DNA of 64,000 bases from Gammaproteobacteria bacterium (GCA_028284675.1 JANQRI010000009.1:41691-105690), one strand, 5' to 3'; positions 52,182-61,182 are shown, counted from the first letter of the stretch. The notes: a model not told the origin generated them from the sequence alone. Translations and numbers: made by a program.

Positions 52182-53599
52182 GCAGGGGAGCTGACTTTAT
52201 TCCGCAGGAAGCAACTGCGGAGCGAAGGCATGTATCGGTCAGCCGCGGTTCTTTTTTTGAAGATTTGCGGGTTTTTGAGAGTGCCCTGGATTTCCTGGAG
52301 ATGCTAGATGCCGATGCCGAACTTGATGAGCCGAACGAGAAAGATTTTGAAGCGCATAATTCGAAGCAGCGGGGGCGGCCTTTCTCGGACAAGCAGGAAC
52401 AAGAGCAGGAGCGGCATAATCAGGCTTATTTAGAGAAGCGTGCGAAAAAAGAGCAAAGCAATAATAAGATCCTTGAAGCGCAGAAAAATACTGATAAACA
52501 ACAGGAGTTAAAAGCGCACGAAGAGGATGATTCCAATCGTGGTGGCGGCCTTGCAACAGCGCGGCAGCAAGGTGCATCACAATCCCCGGTTCCTGAGCTT
52601 GAGATGCTATTTCAGGATAACTTGGGTGATGGACCTGATGATGCCAAATCAGATTCTAATGATGATACGCCTACACGCCAGCGCAATGGTCGCCAACCCG
52701 AAGAAGAAACTGAAAAGCGGCAATTGCACCATCAAATGGAAACCGCGGGTGAATCGGGCGATGAAAATCAACAGCCCTCAGGTGCCCCTTGGAGCCCAAA
52801 TGAGTCTGCAGAGAGTGCCGATTCAGTGCAGGAATCCGCTATTGAATACAGCATGTATGCTCAGATAATGCTCTCGGCTGGCCAGCTTGTTGACCCCGCT
52901 GATGCCGGGCAGCAGCGGGAAGCTTCATTCGATGAAAACCTGCATGAATCAACTACGGAAACACCAATACAGCATCCGTCGCCGCCTGCAGCGGCGCACT
53001 GGTTTTCCAGGTATATGGCGGTGACCGTGCTAAAACAGCGTACCTCGCATGCTGAGATTAGTGGTGTTGAACCTCCCAGATACAGCTATGCCAAGCGGGT
53101 CTTGCTGCTGTTATTTTTGGCCACATTTATGCTGATGCCTGTTATTGGCTTACGTTGGTTTGAGGAGTTTGCGCTGCAGCATGAGGCGCTTTATCAAGAG
53201 GTTATTGCCGGCGAAATTGCTGCGGAACAGGCGGCGTCTCTGCTTACATCAGAGTTGAGCGCAGAGCCCGGCTTCGATAAAGCTTTAGCCGAAGCACTGA
53301 ATTTTTCCAGCTTGCTGGTAGTGACTGATGCTGCTGTTATCGGGCTTAGGTATGTACCGGGTGATACACCTTTGCCGGTGGTTACGTTTAAACGTACAGG
53401 TCGACAGGCATCAATCGCTGTCCGTGTAGCGAAAGCGCATCGCATACCTGTTTTCCACGATGAAGCTCTGGCCAAAAAGCTTTGGCAGCATAGTGTTGTG
53501 GGCGATTTTATTCCTTCAGACACAATCCATGAGGTAGCCAGAGTGACTGCTCGTGCGGCTAAATCCCGCGCAAATGGTGCGAGAGCGAATTTAAGGTAA
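52166..53599 (+). CDS. Disordered-membrane-SctU/FlhB cytoplasmic domain fusion protein
   Basis: A 477-residue protein I cannot match to a described family. Residues 1-300 are charged, Gln/Glu/Asn/Ser-rich and probably disordered. One hydrophobic helix follows at about 312-332 (RVLLLLFLATFMLMPVIG). Residues about 375-470 are clearly homologous to the SctU/FlhB cytosolic domain: VIGLRY..GDTPLPVVTF, then PVF, LW, F.P and VARVTARA. By hand, about 22 of 60 ungapped positions match the SctU encoded just upstream. Its NPTH position reads TDAA (387-390), so it too should not self-cleave. GTG start with gggag five nt upstream. It may act as a ruler, a docking platform or a second switch. Confidence 0.8.
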   Translation: MSSEIGRGADFIPQEATAERRHVSVSRGSFFEDLRVFESALDFLEMLDADAELDEPNEKDFEAHNSKQRGRPFSDKQEQEQERHNQAYLEKRAKKEQSNNKILEAQKNTDKQQELKAHEEDDSNRGGGLATARQQGASQSPVPELEMLFQDNLGDGPDDAKSDSNDDTPTRQRNGRQPEEETEKRQLHHQMETAGESGDENQQPSGAPWSPNESAESADSVQESAIEYSMYAQIMLSAGQLVDPADAGQQREASFDENLHESTTETPIQHPSPPAAAHWFSRYMAVTVLKQRTSHAEISGVEPPRYSYAKRVLLLLFLATFMLMPVIGLRWFEEFALQHEALYQEVIAGEIAAEQAASLLTSELSAEPGFDKALAEALNFSSLLVVTDAAVIGLRYVPGDTPLPVVTFKRTGRQASIAVRVAKAHRIPVFHDEALAKKLWQHSVVGDFIPSDTIHEVARVTARAAKSRANGARANLR

Positions 53600-53717
53600 C
53601 AAACTCAATACTGGCAGCGTCTATGACTTTTGTCATATTTCTGATGATCTATGTTTTGTAAAGGGCGGTTTTGCTAGGCTAAAGCAGTAAATAACCCGGA
53701 TTTTTTGGAGTCATTCT

Positions 53718-54353
53718 ATGGGTACCCTAGAGATTAATATTCCCTCGCAAGGGCCGGTATCAGAGCGTGTTGAGGAGCCTAAAGGGCTGATTACCCCGGT
53801 CGAGGCGGAATTTCACCAGGCTTTGGAAGATGTTGGCCCGGATCAGCGGGCACCTGGGCGGCTATATGAAAAAAATGCAGGCCCGTACAGAGCTGCGCAG
53901 CTAAGTGATCTGGAAAAAGAGTCCAAAGAGTTTTATCAGGAGCATATTTCCGGTATCGCATATCTGACAGAGATTGTGCATCAAACGGCAAAGCATGCTG
54001 AGCCTGCCTATATCGCGCGCCTGTTGGTTTTGCAGGGAGCTTCAACCAATATTCATTATGAGTATCACGAGCTGACAGTGGCCTCAGAGCAGGTGCTGGA
54101 GGCTGTTTTGAGGTATGAGGAAAACCTGGCCGGGGATGGAAAAGTGTTGGTTAGGTTTAAGATGCTGAACCCTCGGGCACGTGCATTTTTCTACCAGGCT
54201 GAGGGGAATGAAGTGCGTCTGGGCTCATCGATTACCGGGCTGTTAACCCATATTGAGCCCGTGGCTGATCAAAAACCGATACCCTCATCGGAACCGGGAC
54301 CGGCAAAACCGGGGGATGAAGAGCACGCCGATTTTACTTTTGAAAGAAGCTGA
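53718..54353 (+). CDS. Unknown protein at the end of the type III secretion cluster
   Basis: A 211-residue acidic protein without signal peptide or membrane helix. N-terminal (1-60) and C-terminal (175-211) parts are Pro/Glu-rich. The middle is helical: FYQEHISGIAYLTEIVHQTA, then LLVLQGASTNIHYEYHELTV. The LxxLQ pattern followed by a Tyr/Glu-rich helix recalls SctI inner-rod proteins, but it is much longer, so this is only a suggestion. A ttggag sequence precedes the ATG. It lies 118 nt after the SctU-domain fusion gene. Confidence 0.7.
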   Translation: MGTLEINIPSQGPVSERVEEPKGLITPVEAEFHQALEDVGPDQRAPGRLYEKNAGPYRAAQLSDLEKESKEFYQEHISGIAYLTEIVHQTAKHAEPAYIARLLVLQGASTNIHYEYHELTVASEQVLEAVLRYEENLAGDGKVLVRFKMLNPRARAFFYQAEGNEVRLGSSITGLLTHIEPVADQKPIPSSEPGPAKPGDEEHADFTFERS

Positions 54354-54395
54354 TTGAGTTAGAATTGGACCGGCTCCAGGGTGTTAACCTTTCTG

Positions 54396-54413
54396 GGAAA
54401 AAAATTTTTTTCC
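54396..54413. terminator. Perfect A/T palindrome after the secretion cluster
   Basis: GGAAAAAAATTTTTTTCC, an 18-bp perfect palindrome 43 nt after the last gene of the cluster. The T7 run could stop transcription, although an A7/T7 stem is weak. It could also be a curved-DNA protein site. Confidence 0.35.
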
Positions 54414-54627
54414 GGTTGTGTTGACCTGTAGGGCGTGCTGAATGCGGGCTCAAAGTCCCTGATTTTGTTACCAAAAAACGCTCTCGATATGGCTTTTTAG
54501 AGCTTATATTAGCAGTGCCTCACAACCCATTTTTTATTTATTTTACAGTAACTTATGTGCTTAATCTCTAGTGTTTTGGGATTCGCATTGACGCTGGTAT
54601 AGTACGGCGATCTGACCTTGGTAACCT

Positions 54628-54864
54628 GTGTAGGAGAGCCCCTGGACCACTAGTGTCGAGGGCGCCGAAGGCGCAACCTGCCCGGAAACGCTCAGGCAAA
54701 AGGACTACACAAGTTCTGTTCGGACGTGTTGAATTTAACGGCCATTACTTCGATTCCTCTGGACAGGGTCAGCTCTGGAGAGCGGCCATTTGTATGGCCC
54801 ACCGAAGGGGACATGAGCTCGGCCGCCCAGCCTTGCTCTAATCTCTCAGGTCACCGGACAGAGG
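54628..54864 (+). ncRNA. Tandem glycine riboswitch of the gcv operon
   Basis: Two glycine aptamers in series. Aptamer 1 is closed by gtgtag/ctacac (54628-54633/54705-54710) and carries the conserved ggagagc and gccgaaggcgcaa elements. Aptamer 2 is closed by cctctg/cagagg (54756-54761/54859-54864), with ggagagc and accgaagggg. The order of elements and the cooperative two-aptamer layout match the known gcvT leader class. Glycine binding should raise expression of the cleavage system. Confidence 0.95.
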
Positions 54865-54882
54865 GGCAGTTTTTACTGCCCC
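54863..54882 (+). promoter_or_regulatory. Expression-platform hairpin of the glycine riboswitch
   Basis: Stem ggggcagt/actgcccc with a tttt loop. Its first bases overlap the 3' strand of aptamer 2 P1 (cagagg), so P1 and this hairpin compete. Only tt follows the stem, and the gcvT Shine-Dalgarno (ggag at 54889-54892) is close, so control could be at translation or weak termination. Confidence 0.7.
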
Positions 54883-54904
54883 TTATCCGGAGATAACTGG
54901 CCTG

Positions 54905-55987
54905 ATGCCTAAATATACGCCACTACATGAAACTCACCTGAGCCAGGGTGCCGCAATGGTTGATTTTGCGGGCTGGCACATGCCTTTACATTACGGTTCA
55001 CAATTGCAGGAGCATATCCAGGTACGAACGGGTGCCGGGATGTTTGATGTCTCACATATGACCGTTGTTGACCTGGAAGGTGAGCGCACGGCCGCCTTTT
55101 TACAATATTTACTTACAAACGATGTAGCCCGCCTTAAGCAACAGGGCAAAGCAATGTATAGCTGTATGCTGAATGAACAGGGTGGTGTGCTCGATGATTT
55201 AATTGTGTATTACCTGAGCGATTCCCATTACCGCCTGGTGGTCAATTCAGCGACCCGTGATAAAGATCTTGATTGGCTGGGTATGTATACGGAAGAGTTT
55301 TCTGTTCGACTGACTGAGCAAGATCAACTTGCAATGATTGCGGTTCAAGGGCCGCAGGCAATCGCTAGTAGTTTATCTGTATTACCTGAACAATGTCGGG
55401 TTGTAGCGTCGGATTTACCCCGTTTTTGCGCCATACAGTATGAGCAATGGTTTATTGCGCGTACCGGTTACACCGGTGAAGACGGTTTTGAAATAATGAT
55501 ACCGGCTAAGCAGGCAGCGGATGTTTGGTCAGCTCTGCAGGCTGCCGGAGTCAGTCCTGCCGGTTTAGGGGCCAGGGACACATTACGCCTGGAGGCAGGC
55601 ATGAGTTTGTATGGCAATGATATGGATGAGAAGACTACACCATTGGAGTCCGGTTTGGGCTGGACCGTGGCCTGGGAGCCTCCCGGTCGTAATTTCATTG
55701 GCAGGGAAGCATTGGAGCGAAATCGGGCTCAAGGGGTTACAGCAAAACAGGTTGGTCTGCTGCTCGAAGGCCGTGGTGTATTACGTGCGCATCAAAAAGT
55801 GTTGACTGAAGCCGGGGAAGGAGTAATTACCAGTGGCACGTTTTCTCCGACGCTGCAGCGTTCAATCGCATTGGCGAGAGTGCCGGTTGATTCCGGTGTG
55901 GAATGTGAGGTGGAAATTCGCGGCAAACCGGTGCCGGCGAAAGTGGTCAAGTATCCGTTCGTCCGGAATGGGAAATCTTTAATTTAA
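54905..55987 (+). CDS. gcvT: Glycine cleavage system T protein (aminomethyltransferase)
   Basis: Transfers the methylene group from the aminomethyl-lipoyl H protein to tetrahydrofolate and releases ammonia. Typical parts are TPLHETHLSQGAAMVDFAGW at the start, TGYTGEDGFEIM, and LGARDTLRLEAGMSLYGNDM. Length 360. It is the first gene of gcvT-gcvH-gcvPA-gcvPB, directly behind the glycine riboswitch. Confidence 0.97.
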   Translation: MPKYTPLHETHLSQGAAMVDFAGWHMPLHYGSQLQEHIQVRTGAGMFDVSHMTVVDLEGERTAAFLQYLLTNDVARLKQQGKAMYSCMLNEQGGVLDDLIVYYLSDSHYRLVVNSATRDKDLDWLGMYTEEFSVRLTEQDQLAMIAVQGPQAIASSLSVLPEQCRVVASDLPRFCAIQYEQWFIARTGYTGEDGFEIMIPAKQAADVWSALQAAGVSPAGLGARDTLRLEAGMSLYGNDMDEKTTPLESGLGWTVAWEPPGRNFIGREALERNRAQGVTAKQVGLLLEGRGVLRAHQKVLTEAGEGVITSGTFSPTLQRSIALARVPVDSGVECEVEIRGKPVPAKVVKYPFVRNGKSLI

Positions 55988-56051
55988 GATCGTTATCAGT
56001 GGCGCTATGACTGTTAACGGTTTATATCGGCTATAAAAATGGGAGATGATA

Positions 56052-56438
56052 ATGAGCAATATACCTGAAGAGCTAAAATACACGGAAACGCATGAGTGGA
56101 TTCGCAGCAACAGTGATGGAACCCTGACGGTAGGTATTACCGATCATGCCCAGCAGGCATTGGGTGATCTGGTGTTTGTCGAGGTTAATGCGGCCGGAGA
56201 AACGCTTTCTGCCGGGGACGCCTGTGCGGTTGTTGAATCTGTAAAGGCGGCATCGGATGTTTACTGTCCGGTTGCGGCCGAATTACTTGAATCCAATGGT
56301 GCGCTGGAGGATGCGCCTGAACTGATTAACTCAGATCCGTATGGTGATGGCTGGCTGTTCAAAATCAAGCCGGCTGATGGTGCGGATACAAGCAGTTTGT
56401 TAAATGCCGGCGCCTATGCTGATTCAATCGCAGAATAA
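56052..56438 (+). CDS. gcvH: Glycine cleavage system H protein
   Basis: Lipoyl carrier that shuttles the aminomethyl group between the P, T and L proteins. The lipoylated lysine is K65 in VESVKAASD. The N-terminal YTETHEWIR is standard. The ATG at 56052 has gggaga at the right distance and matches the family start; an ATG at 56046 adds two residues. Length 128. Confidence 0.97.
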   Translation: MSNIPEELKYTETHEWIRSNSDGTLTVGITDHAQQALGDLVFVEVNAAGETLSAGDACAVVESVKAASDVYCPVAAELLESNGALEDAPELINSDPYGDGWLFKIKPADGADTSSLLNAGAYADSIAE

Positions 56439-56453
56439 GTTTTAGATAACATC

Positions 56454-57815
56454 ATGCCATTTATTCCACATACTGAAGAAGATATCCGTTCGATGCTGGC
56501 GGTGATCGGGGTAGACACTATTGAAAGCCTGTTTGATGAAATCCCCGAAAAATTAAAAATTGATGAGCTGTCCGGAGTGCCGGAAGCGGCATCTGAGATG
56601 GAAATCAGCCGTTTGATGCATGAACGTGCTACCCGTGATGGTTTGCAGCAGTGTTTTATCGGTGCCGGCGCCTATGAGCACCATATTCCTGCGGCAGTTT
56701 GGCAGATAGCCACACGCGGTGAGTATTATAGTGCTTATACGCCTTATCAGGCCGAAGCCAGTCAGGGCACATTGCAGCTGATCTATGAGTATCAGACGAT
56801 GATGGCCGGATTAACAGCAATGGATGTATCGAATGCGTCATTATATGATGGAGCGTCTGCGCTGGCTGAAGCGGCATTAATGGCGGTTAGGGCTAATCGT
56901 AAAATCAAATCAGGGCGAATATTGGTACCTGAAACAGTGCACCTGGTATACCGGGCCTGCACAACAACTATTGTTAAAAATCAGAATATTGAGCTGGTCA
57001 ATCTGCCTTATTGCCCGGAACGTGGCATTACATTGCCTGAAACTTTACAGCAGTATGCAGATGAAGAAGTTGCTGCAGTGGTCATACAGCAGCCGAACTT
57101 TTTTGGCGGGCTCGAAGAGGTGGATCAAATCACTGACTGGGCACATGCTAAAGGTGCGCTGGTGATTGCGGTTAATAATCCATTATCACTTTCGTTGTTG
57201 AAACCTCCAGGGCATTGGGGAAGTCACGGTGCAGATATCGCCTGTGGTGATGGCCAGCCTCTGGGTGTGCCGTTAGCCGGCGGCGGGCCTTATTATGGTT
57301 TTCTGTGTTGTAAGCAGGAATATGTTAGACAAATGCCGGGCAGAATTGTTGGGCGTACTGTTGATCTTAACGGTGATCCGGGGTTTGTGCTGACTTTGCA
57401 GGCCCGTGAGCAACATATCCGCCGCTCGAAGGCCACTTCGAATATTTGTACCAACCAGGGTCTGGTCGTGACCGCTTCAACCATATATATGGCGATTATG
57501 GGGCCTGAAGGCTTGCGGCGGGTAGCATTGCAAAGTCATTCCGCTGCACGGGAGTTGGTTACCCGGCTTGCCCGTATACCGGGAGTGCGCCAGGCGTTCA
57601 GCGGATCTTTTTTCCATGAGTGTGTGATTCAGTTCGAACGCCCGGTAGCGGAAGTTTTACAACGACTCGCAGCCAAAAATATTCTGGGTGGTTTTAGTCT
57701 CGCTGATACATATCCTGAATTGGAAAACGCCTTGTTGCTGTGTGTGACTGAAACCAAAACACCGGCTGATATCGATCATTATTGTGAAGCACTAACATCG
57801 ATATTGTCTGATTAA
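56454..57815 (+). CDS. gcvPA: Glycine dehydrogenase (decarboxylating) subunit 1
   Basis: N-terminal half of the P protein, encoded separately. With GcvPB it decarboxylates glycine using PLP and loads the aminomethyl group onto GcvH. PFIPHTEEDIRSMLAVIG opens the family. FIGAGAYEHHIPAAV and YTPYQAEASQGTLQLIYEYQ are diagnostic. Length 453. The gene lies 15 nt after gcvH. Confidence 0.97.
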   Translation: MPFIPHTEEDIRSMLAVIGVDTIESLFDEIPEKLKIDELSGVPEAASEMEISRLMHERATRDGLQQCFIGAGAYEHHIPAAVWQIATRGEYYSAYTPYQAEASQGTLQLIYEYQTMMAGLTAMDVSNASLYDGASALAEAALMAVRANRKIKSGRILVPETVHLVYRACTTTIVKNQNIELVNLPYCPERGITLPETLQQYADEEVAAVVIQQPNFFGGLEEVDQITDWAHAKGALVIAVNNPLSLSLLKPPGHWGSHGADIACGDGQPLGVPLAGGGPYYGFLCCKQEYVRQMPGRIVGRTVDLNGDPGFVLTLQAREQHIRRSKATSNICTNQGLVVTASTIYMAIMGPEGLRRVALQSHSAARELVTRLARIPGVRQAFSGSFFHECVIQFERPVAEVLQRLAAKNILGGFSLADTYPELENALLLCVTETKTPADIDHYCEALTSILSD

Positions 57816-57840
57816 ACTTAACCCTGATTTTTTAACTGAT

Positions 57841-59316
57841 ATGCTTATTTTTGAACAGTCCAAACCCGGTCGTAAAACATCTTCACAAATGCCGTCCGAT
57901 GCGCAGTTGCCGCATATAAAAGAAAGTTTAACGGATATTCCGGCTGCATTATTGCGTGATACTCAGCCGTTATTGCCGGAAGTGTCCGAGCTTCAGGCAG
58001 TGCGGCACTATACACGTTTATCACAGCGCAATTTTTCGATCGATACAGAATTTTATCCCTTGGGTTCATGCACGATGAAATATAATCCGCGTGCCTGTAA
58101 CACACTGGCAATGTTGCCGGGGTTTTTAAACCGTCATCCATTTGCACCGGCCGCGCTTAACCAGGGTTTTTTACAAACGTTATTCGAGTTACAGGAGATG
58201 CTTAAAGCGGTTACCGGTATGCAGGGCGTATCGTTAACCCCGATGGCGGGTGCGCAGGGTGAGTTTGCCGGTGTGGCGATGATGCGTGCCTATCATCAGG
58301 CAAACAACCAGTCCCACCGGGATGAAATCCTGGTGCCTGATGCGGCACATGGTACCAATCCGGCGACTGCAATTATGTGCGGCTATAAGGTCCGTGAAAT
58401 TCCGACCGGTGCTGATGGTGATGTTGATATTGAAAGCTTGCGTGCAGCAGTCGGGCCGCAAACTGCCGGCATTATGTTGACGAACCCATCCACATTAGGA
58501 GTGTTTGAGCAACGCATACAGGAGATTGCGGACATCGTGCATCAGGCCGGTGGCTTGCTGTATTACGATGGCGCAAACCTGAATGCAATTCTCGGTAAAG
58601 TGCGCCCCGGTGATATGGGTTTTGATGTGATTCATATGAATCTGCATAAAACATTTTCCACGCCGCATGGTGGTGGTGGGCCCGGCTCAGGTGCGGTAGG
58701 CGTCGGCAAGCGTCTATTGCCGTATTTGCCGGTACCGCTTGTTGGGGAAAGCGATGAAGGTTATCGGTGGTTGACTGAGAGCGATCTGCCGCAAAGTATC
58801 GGACGCTTGTCGGGGTTTATGGGTAATGCCGGTGTGTTGTTGCGCGCTTATATTTATATGCGAATGCTTGGTAAAGACGGCATGCGCCGGGTTGCTGAAT
58901 ATGCAACGCTGAATGCCAATTACCTGCTCGTGCAACTGCAAAAGCGGGGTTTTGATGCAGCTTATCCGCAACGGCGGGCGAGCCATGAGTTTATTATCAC
59001 GTTAAAAAAACAAGCCCAACAGCTGGGTGTAAATGCAATGGCATTTGCGAAACGTCTGCTCGACAAAGGTTTTCATGCGCCGACAACTTATTTTCCGTTG
59101 CTGGTACCGGAATGTTTGTTGATAGAGCCTACGGAAACAGAATCTCTGGAAGAGCTGGACCGGTTTGTTGAGGCTATGGCTGAAATTCTGATTGAGGCTG
59201 AGCAGGACAGTGCACTGGTCAATCAGGCACCTCATAGCCTGCCGGTCCGCAAACTGGATGATGTGCGGGCTGCGAAATCGCTGGATTTGGTCTGGAGAGA
59301 TAAAGTCGATTCTTGA
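57841..59316 (+). CDS. gcvPB: Glycine dehydrogenase (decarboxylating) subunit 2
   Basis: C-terminal half of the split P protein, which carries PLP. The cofactor lysine is K270 in HMNLHKTFSTPHGGGGPG. The N-terminus LIFEQSKPGRKTSSQMP and YPLGSCTMKYNPR are typical of subunit 2. Length 491. It is the last gene of the riboswitch-controlled operon; a terminator follows at 59426. Confidence 0.97.
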   Translation: MLIFEQSKPGRKTSSQMPSDAQLPHIKESLTDIPAALLRDTQPLLPEVSELQAVRHYTRLSQRNFSIDTEFYPLGSCTMKYNPRACNTLAMLPGFLNRHPFAPAALNQGFLQTLFELQEMLKAVTGMQGVSLTPMAGAQGEFAGVAMMRAYHQANNQSHRDEILVPDAAHGTNPATAIMCGYKVREIPTGADGDVDIESLRAAVGPQTAGIMLTNPSTLGVFEQRIQEIADIVHQAGGLLYYDGANLNAILGKVRPGDMGFDVIHMNLHKTFSTPHGGGGPGSGAVGVGKRLLPYLPVPLVGESDEGYRWLTESDLPQSIGRLSGFMGNAGVLLRAYIYMRMLGKDGMRRVAEYATLNANYLLVQLQKRGFDAAYPQRRASHEFIITLKKQAQQLGVNAMAFAKRLLDKGFHAPTTYFPLLVPECLLIEPTETESLEELDRFVEAMAEILIEAEQDSALVNQAPHSLPVRKLDDVRAAKSLDLVWRDKVDS

Positions 59317-59425
59317 GAATCCGGTGGCTTCTGGAGTGGCCGCATCCGGTTGTACAGGGTATGATCGGGATCAGGCTTGGAAGCAGCAGGGAGTTACCGC
59401 CAGATGGGCGGTGATTCAGGGACAT

Positions 59426-59459
59426 AAAGCCCGTAAGTGTTTGATATTTTGGGCTTTTT
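59426..59459 (+). terminator. Terminator after gcvPB
   Basis: Stem aaagccc/gggcttt with a long loop of 18 nt and a T-run (gggctttttg). It lies 110 nt after the gcvPB stop and before the diguanylate cyclase gene. Confidence 0.6.
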
Positions 59460-59498
59460 GCTATAACTACGGAATGATCCTGGCTTGGAGATTTTGCA

Positions 59499-60713
59499 AT
59501 GCAAGGAAATAAACTGCTTACTGATGATAAATCCATAAGGCAAGCCGTGATGGTGGAGCAGATCAAAATGCTGATCGCGCAATCACCCACCGGAATTGTA
59601 ATGGGTTTTTTATTGGCCAGCTTTATTGCGCTGGTATTCGGTGAACTTGTGCCCGGCAGGTTCGTATTTGCGTGGTGGTGCATAATAAGTACTTTTTTCT
59701 TTTGTCAGTATCTAATGTATCTGACATTCACCAAGCAACGAGCCGATCAGGTCAATCATCGTCGCTGGTATTATATGGTTCTCGCTGCAGCGGCGATCAG
59801 CGGTTTATGCTGGGGCGTCGGTTTAACGCTGATGCTGCGGGAAGCGCCGCCGCAGTTTCATATTTTTCTGATCATATTGTTAATTTCGCTGGCAGCGGCC
59901 GGCATCACCATGGCGATTCGTACGCCGGTCTACTATACCTTTGCGGCCTGTATTCTAATGCCGGTCATAACCTGGCTTGCAGTGCAGGAAGAAATAATCA
60001 AATTTATTTTGGGTATGTTCCTGATCATATTTATGGTTGCGATGTGGTTATTTGCTTATCAGGTAAACAGAGCATTATTTACCTCACTCCGGTTGCAGTT
60101 GGAAAATCAGTCACTGGCAAACTCGCTGAAACAAAGCAATGCAAGGTTGCAGGTATTAAATGAAGAGCTGACCCAACTTTCAGCAACCGACAGCCTGACT
60201 CAGGTTGCCAATCGCCGTTATTTTGATAACCGTATTCTTTCCGAATTTTCGCGTGCGAGCCGTGAGCATACCGCGCTTTCGATCATCATGATCGATGTGG
60301 ATTTCTTTAAAGTGTATAACGACAAGCTGGGGCATATAGCCGGTGATGAATGCCTGAGGCAGGTTGCATTATGCATTCGTAACTCACTGAAACGCCCGAC
60401 CGATCTGGTTGCCCGTTTCGGCGGTGAGGAGTTTGTCGTCTTGTTGCCCAGTACCGCGCCGGAAGGTGCGTTGAGTCTCGCGGAAGAAATCAGAGAGAAT
60501 GTCGAGTCGATTAATATTGAGCATCCGGATTCCAAAGCAAGTAAATATGTCACGATTAGCCTCGGTGTTACCGGCGGGTATCCCAGCCGGGATTACACCA
60601 AAGAGATGATGCTGAAGAAAGCCGATGAAGCCTTATACAATGCAAAAGCCGATGGCCGCAATCGCGTGCATTATGAGCCCGTTGCGAACCGGCCGATACA
60701 GCGCCAGGCGTAA
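59499..60713 (+). CDS. Membrane diguanylate cyclase (GGDEF)
   Basis: Six or so membrane helices in the first 200 residues, a short coiled segment, then a GGDEF domain that makes c-di-GMP. The motif GGEEF is at residues 308-312, with an RPTD inhibitory site five residues before it. The layout is the same as in the cyclase at 24.9 kb, suggesting an old duplication. ggag lies ten nt before the ATG. The 3' end overlaps the DUF1499 gene. Confidence 0.93.
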   Translation: MQGNKLLTDDKSIRQAVMVEQIKMLIAQSPTGIVMGFLLASFIALVFGELVPGRFVFAWWCIISTFFFCQYLMYLTFTKQRADQVNHRRWYYMVLAAAAISGLCWGVGLTLMLREAPPQFHIFLIILLISLAAAGITMAIRTPVYYTFAACILMPVITWLAVQEEIIKFILGMFLIIFMVAMWLFAYQVNRALFTSLRLQLENQSLANSLKQSNARLQVLNEELTQLSATDSLTQVANRRYFDNRILSEFSRASREHTALSIIMIDVDFFKVYNDKLGHIAGDECLRQVALCIRNSLKRPTDLVARFGGEEFVVLLPSTAPEGALSLAEEIRENVESINIEHPDSKASKYVTISLGVTGGYPSRDYTKEMMLKKADEALYNAKADGRNRVHYEPVANRPIQRQA

Positions 60714-61182
60714 AGTTCACGCGGCAATATGCCTGTTAGTGTTCTTTGGTGTATCGCCGGTATGTATTGCAGAGACCGGCGCCGGTATGTCTGAGCAAAC
60801 GGAAAAGTTATCGCCTTGTCCGGACTCACCGAATTGCGTGCAGTCTGAATACCCCGATCATAAAAGTTATCTTAAGCCGCTTGATTTGCAGGATAAGGAT
60901 CCTGGTGAAATATTACAGGTGTTGCAACAGGTGCTTGATGATATGCCCCGCAGCCGTATTGTTGAGCAGCAGTCGGATTATTTGCGGGCTGAATTTACCA
61001 GCCGGATATTTAAATTTGTAGACGACCTGGAGTTACGATATGACCCGGCGGCCGGTGTTATGCATATACGTTCGGCTTCGCGCAGTGGCTATTACGATTT
61101 TGGTGTAAATCGCAAGCGGGTAGAGTATATTCGGGCGGCGCTTTACAAATCCTTTAGCATTAATAACGCATCACCATCATAG
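60673..61182 (+). CDS. DUF1499 exported protein
   Basis: Protein of the DUF1499 family, function unknown. After a hydrophobic signal segment (AAICLLVFFGVSPVCIAE) comes the family core CPDSPNCVQSEYPD, then DYLRAEFTSRIFKFVDDLEL and MHIRSASRSGYYDFGVNRKR. The start is uncertain; the ATG at 60673 fits a signal peptide but overlaps the cyclase gene by 41 nt. An earlier ATG at 60625 is possible. The 3' end overlaps the convergent acetyltransferase gene by 40 nt. Confidence 0.82.
   Translation: MSPLRTGRYSARRKVHAAICLLVFFGVSPVCIAETGAGMSEQTEKLSPCPDSPNCVQSEYPDHKSYLKPLDLQDKDPGEILQVLQQVLDDMPRSRIVEQQSDYLRAEFTSRIFKFVDDLELRYDPAAGVMHIRSASRSGYYDFGVNRKRVEYIRAALYKSFSINNASPS

Noticed and set aside
54653..54841. 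62-codon frame starting in the glycine riboswitch
   Set aside because: It lies entirely within conserved aptamer sequence, which explains its content.
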